This document shows positions 36,440-44,113 of a DNA stretch of 64,000 nucleotides, one piece after another. The translations under genes were made by a program, and so were the position numbers. The notes beneath the pieces are model-generated. The model was not told where the DNA came from, did no database searches, and saw only the letters and a program-made list of their open reading frames with translations. This DNA is from Saccharibacillus sp. CPCC 101409 (GTDB lineage: Bacteria > Bacillota > Bacilli > Paenibacillales > Paenibacillaceae). The stretch lies in NCBI RefSeq assembly GCF_030518235.1, contig NZ_JAULSA010000009.1, positions 124,001 through 188,000 on the forward strand. Direction: 5' to 3'. Numbering within the stretch: the first letter of the stretch is position 1; the number at the start of each line of letters is the position of its first letter.

Positions 36440-37969
36440 ATGGCCAAATGGAAAACGATGTGGATCGTACCGGCGGTGCTTGCGCTGGCGGTTGCGGCGG
36501 CGGGATGCTCGGGAGGAGACTCTTCTCCGGCCGCCGATCCCGGCGGAACGGGACTTGAGCCGGTTACGCTGGAGATCGTCGTCCCGGGCAACAAAGGCGC
36601 GAATTTCGACGAAGTGCTGGCGGAAGTCAACAAACGGCTGAAAACGGAAATGAACACGCAGGTCAAGTTCACGATGCTCGACTTCGCGGATCTGAACCAG
36701 AAAACGAACGTTATGCTGGCTTCGGGAGAAAATGTCGATCTGGTCTTCGACGCGCCTTGGCTGCATCTGGATGCGATGGCGTCCCAGGGTTACTACGAAG
36801 ACCTGAGCGAATTGATCGGGCAGTACGGTCCGAATGTGCAGAAAACAAGACCTGATCAGATGTGGGACGCCAATAAAATCAACGGCAAAATCTACGGCGT
36901 TCCGCTCGGCAGCGCCTATACCCAGCAGCGGTCCGTGTTTATTCGCAAAGACCTGAGAGAGCAGCTCAAGCTTGCGCCCGTGAAGACTTACGCAGACCTG
37001 AAAAATTATCTGTACGCCGTGCGCGACGGCGGCTCGGGCATCACGCCGCTGCTGGCCGGCGCCGACGACGTAACGTACAGCTGGGTCAACTGGCTGATCC
37101 GCGACGATACGAGCGTCAATATCCGTCCGACGAATTTCTCCGGCGCGAGCCTGATGCTCTATTACAAAGGCAACGACGGCAAAGTGTACAACTTTTTCGA
37201 AACCGAGGAACCCGCCATCTTGTCCGCCATTGCCGATACGCGCAAGCTGTTCGAAGACAAAGTCATGTCGCAGGACGTGCTGACCAATAAAAGCGGACCG
37301 GCGGAAATGCAGCTGCAAAACAAAGTCGCGGCGACTCCGCAAATGGCGTTTGCCGTGCCCGATTCGTTCAACGACCAGTTGAAGCAGGTCGCTTCCGGCG
37401 GCGAACTGGAGCCGGTCCGGCTGTTCGACCTGACGCCCGGCAGCAATATTTCCAACTTCAAAATGGACAACTTTATTTGCATCGTCAAAACGAGCAAGCA
37501 CAAAGACCGGGCGATGATGTTCCTCGATTGGGCCAACCGGCAGGAGAACTACGATCTGCTGGAGCACGGAATCGAAGGGGTAAACTGGAAAGCTTCCGGC
37601 GAGCACAAATACGAGACGCTGAACAACGACAGCGGAATCGTTTCGTTCCAGCTGATACAAAACCCGGTGCTGGAGCGCGAATGGGCGGGATCGGACGAAG
37701 AAACGCTGAAATACAACCAGTTCATTACGCAGGACGACAATTTTACAAAAGACGTCATGACCGGCTTTACATTCGATCCGACGCCGGTGAAGAACGAAGT
37801 GGCGCAGTTCTCGACGATCCAGGCGAAGTATTACAACGGATTGTTCAACGGCGCGCTCGACCCGGACGACTATTTGACCAGGTTCAAAGCGGAAGGAGCG
37901 GATATTCTCAAAAAAATCCAAACCGAGTTCCAGCGGCAGGTCGACGAATTTTTAGCCAAAAAAGCGTAA
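36440..37969 (+). CDS. CUT1 ABC transporter binding lipoprotein (second set)
   Basis: 509 aa extracellular binding protein with lipobox AAGC (Cys about residue 21) and a short acidic linker. VTLEIVVPGNKGANFDEVLAEVNKRLKTEMNTQVKFTMLDFADLNQKTNVMLASGENVDLVFDA is the usual N-terminal lobe. The frame is open much further upstream, but ATG at 36440 follows GGAGGGGGAAA. It delivers an oligosaccharide to the second transporter; the downstream esterase hints that this may be an acetylated one. Confidence 0.9.
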   Translation: MAKWKTMWIVPAVLALAVAAAGCSGGDSSPAADPGGTGLEPVTLEIVVPGNKGANFDEVLAEVNKRLKTEMNTQVKFTMLDFADLNQKTNVMLASGENVDLVFDAPWLHLDAMASQGYYEDLSELIGQYGPNVQKTRPDQMWDANKINGKIYGVPLGSAYTQQRSVFIRKDLREQLKLAPVKTYADLKNYLYAVRDGGSGITPLLAGADDVTYSWVNWLIRDDTSVNIRPTNFSGASLMLYYKGNDGKVYNFFETEEPAILSAIADTRKLFEDKVMSQDVLTNKSGPAEMQLQNKVAATPQMAFAVPDSFNDQLKQVASGGELEPVRLFDLTPGSNISNFKMDNFICIVKTSKHKDRAMMFLDWANRQENYDLLEHGIEGVNWKASGEHKYETLNNDSGIVSFQLIQNPVLEREWAGSDEETLKYNQFITQDDNFTKDVMTGFTFDPTPVKNEVAQFSTIQAKYYNGLFNGALDPDDYLTRFKAEGADILKKIQTEFQRQVDEFLAKKA

Positions 37970-38012
37970 GCGAAAACGAACGCGGAAGCGGAAGGCAAAG
38001 GAGGAAAAAAGA

Positions 38013-39035
38013 GTGGAATTTCGTTTTGCCGAACATGCGAGGCTGATGGGCCGGTTCGATCGGACGGAAGCGGAAGCTCCGAGATGCGCCTGGGTGAACA
38101 GCGCGGTGTTTCTGGGCTTTAGCGGCGGGGAAATCCGCATGACGGCCGAGGGATCGGACGGCCTGGATTATGTGGAGATCGTGCTGGACGGGGTGGCCCG
38201 GAATTGGATCAATATCAAACAGGGAACGCACGAATACGTGATCGAACAGGGACTGTCCGGCGGCGAGCATACGCTGGAGATCCATAAGCGGACCGGCATA
38301 TTGACCGGCGGCATCGTGTTTCGCGGGTTTGCTTTGCCGCAGGGCGGACGCTTTCTCGCGCCTCCGCCGGCCAAAGTGCTCCGACTGGAATATTTCGGCG
38401 ATTCCATTACGGACGGGGCGGGGATCGGGCATCCGCACGAGGTGCGCGAAGCGCCCGAATTGGACGACGGCTATATGTCGTATGCGGGCATCAGCGCCAG
38501 AATGCTGAACGCGGAGTATCATACGCTGGCGATCTGCGGCATCGGCGTGCTGCAGGACGCGATGGGCGGACGCAACGGGCTGCCGGCGCACTTTGCCGGC
38601 ACGCTCGGCGCCGGAACGACGCCCTGGGATTTTGCCGGGTACGTCCCCGACGGCATCGTCGTCAATCTGGGCCAGAACGATTACTCCACGCCGATCGACG
38701 ACGGGGAGTATACGGACGCTTATATCGGATTTATCGACGATATTCTGCGGCGGTACGGCGACCCGTATATCTTCTGCTGCGTCGGGACGATGAGCAACAA
38801 TTACCTGCCGGGCGTGGAGCAGGCGGTACGTCATTTCAACAGCGGCGGGAACGCCAAAGTGTTTGTCGTCGACCTGGGCTTGATTCATCCGGAAGTGGAA
38901 GGGTGGGGCGGCGGCTACCATCCCGGCTATCAGACGCATTACCGGATGGGCGCCGAGCTGGCCGCTTTTATCTCGGGGAAAACGGGTTGGCCGACGCTTA
39001 ACCGGCCGCGGATTGCGACGGAGTGCGTATTTTGA
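38013..39035 (+). CDS. CE2-like carbohydrate esterase (jelly-roll plus SGNH)
   Basis: 340 aa. An N-terminal beta-sandwich of about 110 residues (NSAVFLGFSGGEIRMTAEGSDGLDYVEIVLDG) is joined to an SGNH domain with the Ser block EYFGDSITDGAG, the Asn block VNLGQNDYSTP and the C-terminal His in GYHPGYQTHYRMG. This two-domain order is that of carbohydrate esterase family 2, which removes acetyl groups from sugars. No signal peptide is seen. The start is GTG with AAAGGAGG 8 nt upstream. It closes the second transporter operon and should deacetylate the imported glycan in the cytoplasm. Confidence 0.83.
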   Translation: MEFRFAEHARLMGRFDRTEAEAPRCAWVNSAVFLGFSGGEIRMTAEGSDGLDYVEIVLDGVARNWINIKQGTHEYVIEQGLSGGEHTLEIHKRTGILTGGIVFRGFALPQGGRFLAPPPAKVLRLEYFGDSITDGAGIGHPHEVREAPELDDGYMSYAGISARMLNAEYHTLAICGIGVLQDAMGGRNGLPAHFAGTLGAGTTPWDFAGYVPDGIVVNLGQNDYSTPIDDGEYTDAYIGFIDDILRRYGDPYIFCCVGTMSNNYLPGVEQAVRHFNSGGNAKVFVVDLGLIHPEVEGWGGGYHPGYQTHYRMGAELAAFISGKTGWPTLNRPRIATECVF

Positions 39036-39091
39036 AACAGCAGGGTTTAAAAAGATAGGGGCCGTCCGGCTGCGGGCGGACCGCAGGGCGT

Positions 39092-39130
39092 CCGGCAGAC
39101 GGAACGGTGTTCTTCGTCCGCCGGTTTTTT
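39092..39130 (+). terminator. Rho-independent terminator after the CE2-like gene
   Basis: CCGGCAGACGGAA faces TTCGTCCGCCGG with small mismatches, followed by six T. A GC-rich imperfect repeat of the same bases lies just before it. Confidence 0.72.
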
Positions 39131-39305
39131 GCCGTTTGCCAAAATCGGTTCGTGATCCGGCCTGCCCGGCTCAATCCCCTCTCGCCAAGCCGCGCGATTC
39201 CGGTTATAATGACGGGTGGCCCGATTGTTGTCGTTTTAACCATTCCTTTGATGGAGACAAGATAAGCGGCCAAAATCGCAAGCTAAATGGAGGATTTTAT
39301 TCACG

Positions 39306-41237
39306 TTGACCACTTACCCGTTTACTTTCGATCCCAAGACTCCGTTTCTGGACCAGGCGTCCGATTGGATCGCGGACGTTTTTTACGATATTTTGCCGGA
39401 TGCCGGCTTCGAGACGCGTGACGAGCAGATCTTTATGGCGTTTCAGCTGGAGCGTGCCTACCGGGAAAAGAAAACGATATTTGCCGAAGCCGGCGTCGGC
39501 ACGGGCAAAACGCTGGTCTATCTGCTGTACGCCGCGCTGCACGCCCGCTATACGCGCAGGCCGGCCGTAATCGCCTGCGCGGACGAATCGCTGATCGAGC
39601 AGCTCGTCAAGCCGGAAGGCGATATCGCCAAGATCGCCCGGCACCTCGATCTGAATATCGATGTGCGGCTGGGCAAATCGCAGGATCAATATTTGTGCCT
39701 CAACAAACTGGAAGAAGTGCGCGGACCCGGCGAGAACGAACAGATTTTTCAGGATATCTACGAAGAACTGCCGCCGTTCGTGCATTTTCCCGATACGCTT
39801 CAAGCGTTCTATCCGTACGGCAGCCGCAAAGACTATCCCGAGCTGCGCGACGACCAGTGGAGCCGGGTAGGCTGGGACGTGTTCCAGGACTGCCTGATCT
39901 GCCCGCGCCGTCACCGCTGCGGCCAGACGCTGTCGCGCGACCATTACCGCAAAGCCGTCGACCTGATCGTCTGCTCGCACGACTTCTACATGGAGCATGT
40001 GTGGACGTTCGAAGCGCGCAAGCGCGAAGGCCAGCTTCCGCTGCTGCCCGAACACAGTTCGGTCGTATTCGACGAAGGCCATCTGCTGGAAACGGCGGCC
40101 CAGAGCGCGCTGACCTACAAGTTGAAGCATTCGGCTTTCGAGTCGATCGTCACACGGCTGCTCGAAGGCGAAGTCCGCGAGACGCTGGCGCTGTCGATCG
40201 AGGAATCGATCGAGCGCAGCGATGTGCTGTTCGAGCTGCTGGCGCGCTTCAGCACGCCGGTTCCGGCGTCCGAGCGCAGCGAACTTGAGCTGAGCGCCGA
40301 GCTGATGGCCGGCGTAAGCGCGTTCCGCTCGGCGATCGACGCCATCGAAGAAGAGATCGTGTTCGAGAGCGGCATGTTCAGCCTGGACGAATACCAGCTG
40401 CGCATCGTCGAAGAACATCTGGAGATGATGCAGACGGCGCTTGCGCTGTTTGGCAATCCGGGCGAACTGATCTGCTGGACGCAGGACGATTCGGGAGACT
40501 TGACGCTCGTGCTCATGCCGAAGAAAGTCAAAGAAATCCTGAACGAGCGCGTATTCTCCAAGAAAATGCCGATCGTCTTCTCTTCGGCCACGCTGTCGGC
40601 GGACGAATCGTTCGATTATATCGCGGACAGCCTCGGGGTAACCGATTATCTGTCGTTCTCCGTCGCTTCGCCGTACGATTACGAACAGCGGATGAAATCT
40701 TCGCTGCTGACGGAAACGGACGACGCCGCCAAAACGCGGTACGTGCTCGACGCGCTGAACCGCCGCGAAGGCGGCACGCTGCTGCTGTTTCCGTCGCGCG
40801 AAGAAATGGAGCGGTTCCGCGGGCTGGCCGAAGCCGGCCCGGCGTTCTCCGAACACCGTCTGCTGTACGAAGGCGACGCGGAGATCAGCCGGCTGATCTC
40901 GGAGTTCCAGAACGGCACATTCGTCAATCTGTGCGCGGTGACGCTGTGGGAAGGTCTCGACGTGCCCGGCGATTCGCTGAACCACGTCATCGTCTGGGAG
41001 CTGCCGTTTCCGCCGAACGATCCGGTATTCGCCGCCAAGCGGCGCGAATCGGCCGATCCGTTCCATGAAGTGGATATGCCGCATATGCTGCTGAGGCTTC
41101 GCCAGGGCATCGGCCGGCTGATCCGTACAAGTTCGGACAGCGGCCGCGTCAGCATTTTCGGACAGGCCCTGCGGCAAAACGAAGTGCGCGAGCGGATCGG
41201 CAGCCTGCTGCCCCGCGGCGCCGCAAAGGAGAATTGA
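39306..41237 (+). CDS. DinG/XPD-family iron-sulfur DNA helicase
   Basis: 643 aa superfamily 2 helicase. Walker A is EAGVGTGKT (about residues 60-68) and motif II is VVFDEGH. Four cysteines, C131, C196, C199 and C205 (SQDQYLCLN and CLICPRRHRC), are spaced as in the DinG iron-sulfur cluster. C-terminal motifs include VFSSATLSADESFDYI, LLLFPSREEM and the arginine-rich HMLLRLRQGIGRLIR. It unwinds DNA 5'-3' and may resolve R-loops or G-quadruplexes. The start is TTG at 39306, 12 nt after GGAGG, which is rather distant. The small gene at 41239 follows by one base, so the two are likely cotranscribed. Confidence 0.87.
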   Translation: MTTYPFTFDPKTPFLDQASDWIADVFYDILPDAGFETRDEQIFMAFQLERAYREKKTIFAEAGVGTGKTLVYLLYAALHARYTRRPAVIACADESLIEQLVKPEGDIAKIARHLDLNIDVRLGKSQDQYLCLNKLEEVRGPGENEQIFQDIYEELPPFVHFPDTLQAFYPYGSRKDYPELRDDQWSRVGWDVFQDCLICPRRHRCGQTLSRDHYRKAVDLIVCSHDFYMEHVWTFEARKREGQLPLLPEHSSVVFDEGHLLETAAQSALTYKLKHSAFESIVTRLLEGEVRETLALSIEESIERSDVLFELLARFSTPVPASERSELELSAELMAGVSAFRSAIDAIEEEIVFESGMFSLDEYQLRIVEEHLEMMQTALALFGNPGELICWTQDDSGDLTLVLMPKKVKEILNERVFSKKMPIVFSSATLSADESFDYIADSLGVTDYLSFSVASPYDYEQRMKSSLLTETDDAAKTRYVLDALNRREGGTLLLFPSREEMERFRGLAEAGPAFSEHRLLYEGDAEISRLISEFQNGTFVNLCAVTLWEGLDVPGDSLNHVIVWELPFPPNDPVFAAKRRESADPFHEVDMPHMLLRLRQGIGRLIRTSSDSGRVSIFGQALRQNEVRERIGSLLPRGAAKEN

Positions 41238-41238
41238 G

Positions 41239-41535
41239 ATGGAATTTACGGAATACACGGTGGAGAAGATTCGCGACGCCTTCGGCATCGTGCAGGGAGA
41301 GCGCTACGAGTTCATATTGGAGTTCGAAGTGGACGAGGAAGACGAACTGTACACGCCGCAGGGGCTGCTGCTGAGAGTGATCTATTCCGTGAACGGCGAG
41401 GAACGAAGAATCGTCAAGCACGAAATCATCGAACGCGGCACGCAGCGGATTCTCGACTTCGAGCTGGAAGACGACGAGCTGGAGGAGACGGAAGCTTTCT
41501 GCGCGGCGCACTATCGGGAGAGCGGAGAAGAGTAA
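41239..41535 (+). CDS. Small acidic protein, possibly DUF6509 family
   Basis: 98 aa, very acidic (VDEEDELYTPQG, ELEDDELEETEAF). The pattern EYTVEKIRDAFGIVQGERYEFILEFEVDEEDELYTPQGLLLRVIY resembles small Bacillales proteins grouped as DUF6509, a recollection I hold with moderate certainty. AAAGGAGAATTGAG precedes the ATG, which follows the helicase stop directly. It is a soluble protein without recognisable catalytic residues. Confidence 0.7.
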   Translation: MEFTEYTVEKIRDAFGIVQGERYEFILEFEVDEEDELYTPQGLLLRVIYSVNGEERRIVKHEIIERGTQRILDFELEDDELEETEAFCAAHYRESGEE

Positions 41536-41580
41536 ACTTTTCGCGGCGCTGCAGGGATTCGAGCCGACTGCGCCCAATAT

Positions 41581-41623
41581 AAAAAAACCGTCTTCCACTC
41601 CGCTGAGGAGGGAAGGCGGTTTT
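41581..41623. terminator. Bidirectional terminator between convergent genes
   Basis: AAAACCGTCTTCC pairs with GGAAGGCGGTTTT (one mismatch/wobble), with A-run and T-run outside. It separates 41535 (+) from 41635 (-). Confidence 0.75.
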
Positions 41624-41634
41624 GCGTTTGCGGC

Positions 41635-42327
41635 TCAGGCCGGTTCGCCGGCCTGCTCCAGCTTGAGCGCCAGCAGACTGATATCGTCGTCGAACGCCCA
41701 ATCCAGAAAAGCGGCGTCGAGCTTGCGGCCGAACAGGTCGGAGATCTTGAGATTTTCGTAAAAACGGTCCAGTTCCAGCTCGCGTTTGGATACCCGAAGT
41801 GCGCTGTTAAAACCTTTTTTGACGATCTGCTTCTCAAGACTGAACAGCAGCCCCCTGCGGATTACCATAACCGTATCGTCATCCAGCCAGAACGATTCGA
41901 CAGCAGCCGGTTCTTTTTGCACTTCTTCGGTGATCCTGCTGATTTGAAGATGCAGCTCCGCTTTGCCCGGATAAATATCTTCTACGGGTTCGTACACATT
42001 GGGCGTGAAGAAAGCCGAGATCATCGCCTGGTTGTTTTCGCTTTTCCAATCGATAAACGTATAAGCGATCTTGCCCAGTTCTTTCTCCACTTTGCGGCGC
42101 AGAGGCGGGAAAATAAACTGGTCCAGCAAAATGTAAAGATGCGTATACAGCTCGTCGGGATCTTCGGGCAGACGGTCGTCTCCTTCCGCGATCAGCCCGT
42201 CAAGCACAAAAACGATGCAGCGTTTGTCGACCTTCAACTCTACCGACTGAGGGATTTTGCCGAACTGACTGCGGCATAAAGTCTCCGCATAGCGGAGAAG
42301 GTGCGGATACTGGCTCGATTGCGGCAA
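41635..42327 (-). CDS. Tandem DUF2294-like protein
   Basis: 230 aa, soluble. Two similar halves are visible. The first has FGKIPQSVELKVDKRCIVFVLDGLIAEGDDRL and YTFIDWKSENNQAMISAF. The second has EPAAVESFWLDDDTVMVIRRGLLFSLEKQIV and AAFLDWAFDDDISLLAL. Each follows the DUF2294 pattern of a G/P turn, a beta hairpin and a helix. Biochemical role unknown. The start is TTG with AAGGAGG 7 nt upstream. Confidence 0.65.
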   Translation of the reverse strand: MPQSSQYPHLLRYAETLCRSQFGKIPQSVELKVDKRCIVFVLDGLIAEGDDRLPEDPDELYTHLYILLDQFIFPPLRRKVEKELGKIAYTFIDWKSENNQAMISAFFTPNVYEPVEDIYPGKAELHLQISRITEEVQKEPAAVESFWLDDDTVMVIRRGLLFSLEKQIVKKGFNSALRVSKRELELDRFYENLKISDLFGRKLDAAFLDWAFDDDISLLALKLEQAGEPA

Positions 42328-42554
42328 AGTAAGGCCTCCTTATAGATCGTCTGCGCGGAAACTGCCGGCGTGGCCCGGGACCTTACGCCCTTTCCGCCGA
42401 ATGTTAAGAATTAACCGCGCTTGGATATCTGTTAATCGCGTATTCGACAAAAAAATGCACGGAACCGACTTTAAAATGAATTCTTTTTGTCCGATACAGT
42501 TAGTAAGAACCTGCGAAAGTGAATCATTTATTATCTGGAGGAAGAGGTAAAATT

Positions 42555-43616
42555 ATGGTTAGCGATCTGTTTGTAAATTTTTGCCTGCTGTCCTCCTTTC
42601 TATTTTTCGGGGACATGTTCGGGTATATGATTCAGGACCGGTTTACGATCAGGCCCGCGCTGCTCAAAACGCTGTACGGAACCGCGCTGGGTTTGTTCGG
42701 CGTGCTTCAGATGATGTTTACGTTCGAACTGCCCAACGGCATGCTTCTGGACTTCCGCCAGCTCTCGATCATGGTCTCCGCGGCGCTCGGGGGCGTGTGG
42801 CCGGCGCTGCTGACTTCTTCGATTATTGCGGCGGGACGCCTGATTATCGCGGGAGAAGTGAACGTTTCGGCGCTGATCGGCGCATTTGCGGCCCTGCTGA
42901 CGTTCGCTGCCGTAGCGCCCGCTTTTCTGCTGCGGATTTCGTTCGAAAAGCAGTGGGCGACCGCTGCCCTGACGTCCATGCTGCTGGCGATCGGGCTGAT
43001 CTATTACCGGCTCGGTCCGGCGGGCATTCCGCTCATCCTGCTGCTGGCGGCCGTCCAGATCGTCGCCTGCCTCTTCACGTATCTGCTGATGCGCTATCTG
43101 CGTACCGCGCGCGAACTGCACACGGCGCTCAAACAGGATATCGAGCACGATTTCCTGACGGGTCTGTACAACTCGCGCGGCTTCGAATCCCGGTATCGCA
43201 TGGCCGTCGCTTCGGGCAGTCCGTTCGCGCTGCTGCTGATGGATATCGATCATTTCAAAAAAGTGAACGATACATACGGACATCCGGCGGGCGACGCGGT
43301 CCTGATCCAGCTCGGCAAGATCCTGCGGGAAGGCGTGCGCAGGATCGGGTGCAGTTCGCGCAAAGGCGGGGAAGAATTCGCGATCATCCTGCGCCCGTGC
43401 GACGCGAAGAAAGCGTACGAGACGGCCGAGAAACTGCGCAGGCAGATCGAAGAAACCGACTTCGTGCTGCCCGAAGGCCGCGTGATCCGTATCACCGTCT
43501 CGCTCGGCATCGGCATGTACCCGCGTTTCTCGGAAAACGAACTGGTCGAAGAAACCGACCGCGCCCTCTACCGCGCCAAAGAAGCGGGGCGCAACCGCGG
43601 GGAGCTGGCGGGCTGA
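42555..43616 (+). CDS. Membrane diguanylate cyclase (5TMR-LYT plus GGDEF)
   Basis: 353 aa. The N-terminal 190 residues form five to six membrane spans of the LytS/YhcK-type 5TMR domain (MMFTFELPNGMLLDFRQLSIMVSAALGG). The C-terminal GGDEF domain (about 200-350) has DFLTGLYNSRGFESRY, LMDIDHFKKVNDTYGHPAGD and the active-site loop GGEEF, so it should make cyclic di-GMP. An RxxD inhibitory site is not evident before GGEEF (RRIGCSSRKGGEEF). ATG at 42555 follows GAGGT in GGAGGAAGAGGT. It stands alone and ends in a terminator hairpin that is part of the unusual element at 43622-43985. Confidence 0.9.
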   Translation: MVSDLFVNFCLLSSFLFFGDMFGYMIQDRFTIRPALLKTLYGTALGLFGVLQMMFTFELPNGMLLDFRQLSIMVSAALGGVWPALLTSSIIAAGRLIIAGEVNVSALIGAFAALLTFAAVAPAFLLRISFEKQWATAALTSMLLAIGLIYYRLGPAGIPLILLLAAVQIVACLFTYLLMRYLRTARELHTALKQDIEHDFLTGLYNSRGFESRYRMAVASGSPFALLLMDIDHFKKVNDTYGHPAGDAVLIQLGKILREGVRRIGCSSRKGGEEFAIILRPCDAKKAYETAEKLRRQIEETDFVLPEGRVIRITVSLGIGMYPRFSENELVEETDRALYRAKEAGRNRGELAG

Positions 43617-43621
43617 AAAAA

Positions 43622-43985
43622 AGAGCCTTTACGGCTCTCGGGCTGTCGAGAAAGCCGGGTAGGGTACCAAACGGAAAATAGCGGCACAGGTACATTTATT
43701 TTGGGCGAAATGCTTTGATTTCTTCAAATAGCGACGCAGGTGCAGCTATTCGGGAGCCAAAAGCCGAATCGAAGCGGAAAAGCACGAAATAAGTGTATGA
43801 GCGCAGTTATTTTCTCGAAAACGCAAAATTAAGCCGGAATAAGGGTATATACGTATCTATTTCAGATTCGCCTTGCCGATTGCTTTAGTTTTCCAGCCCT
43901 TTCCCCGACCTTTTATTCCAATCGAACCTATCTAGTTAGATTTGCATCCAATCGTTTCTCGACAATCCAGAGCCTTTACGGCTCT
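43622..43985. mobile_element. MITE-like element with terminator-hairpin ends
   Basis: The 17-bp AGAGCCTTTACGGCTCT occurs at both ends (43622-43638 and 43969-43985). Beyond it, TGTCGAGAAA (43644-43653) is matched by TTTCTCGACA (43955-43964), so the ends form inverted repeats of about 31 bp. The left copy is preceded by seven A, the right copy is followed by seven T; together they look like one terminator split by, or duplicated around, a 330-bp insert. The insert holds four family A palindromes and no gene. Confidence 0.5.
43675..43864. repeat. Cluster of four small palindromic repeats (family A)
   Basis: Units at 43675-43702, 43727-43750, 43786-43813 and 43836-43864, spaced about 50 bp. Each starts with AATAGCG or AATAAGTGTA-like sequence and ends with GCAGTTATT, GCAGCTATT or similar. 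They match the cluster at 20224-20410, including GCGCAGTTATTT in both places. Confidence 0.72.
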
Positions 43986-43992
43986 TTTTTTA
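43969..43992 (+). terminator. Rho-independent terminator
   Basis: AGAGCC, 5-nt loop, GGCTCT, seven T. It is the right-hand copy of the duplicated hairpin; the left-hand copy directly after the diguanylate cyclase stop lacks the T-run on this strand. Confidence 0.8.
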
Positions 43993-44113
43993 TTCGACTT
44001 AGTCCGTGTCCAAAAAGTGACGACGGATGAACCCCGGCGCCGAACATGCTAGGATGAAGAAACGGAGACACCCGGCGCAAACGCCGGAGACCGGGGAAGG
44101 ATGATGCATCGGG

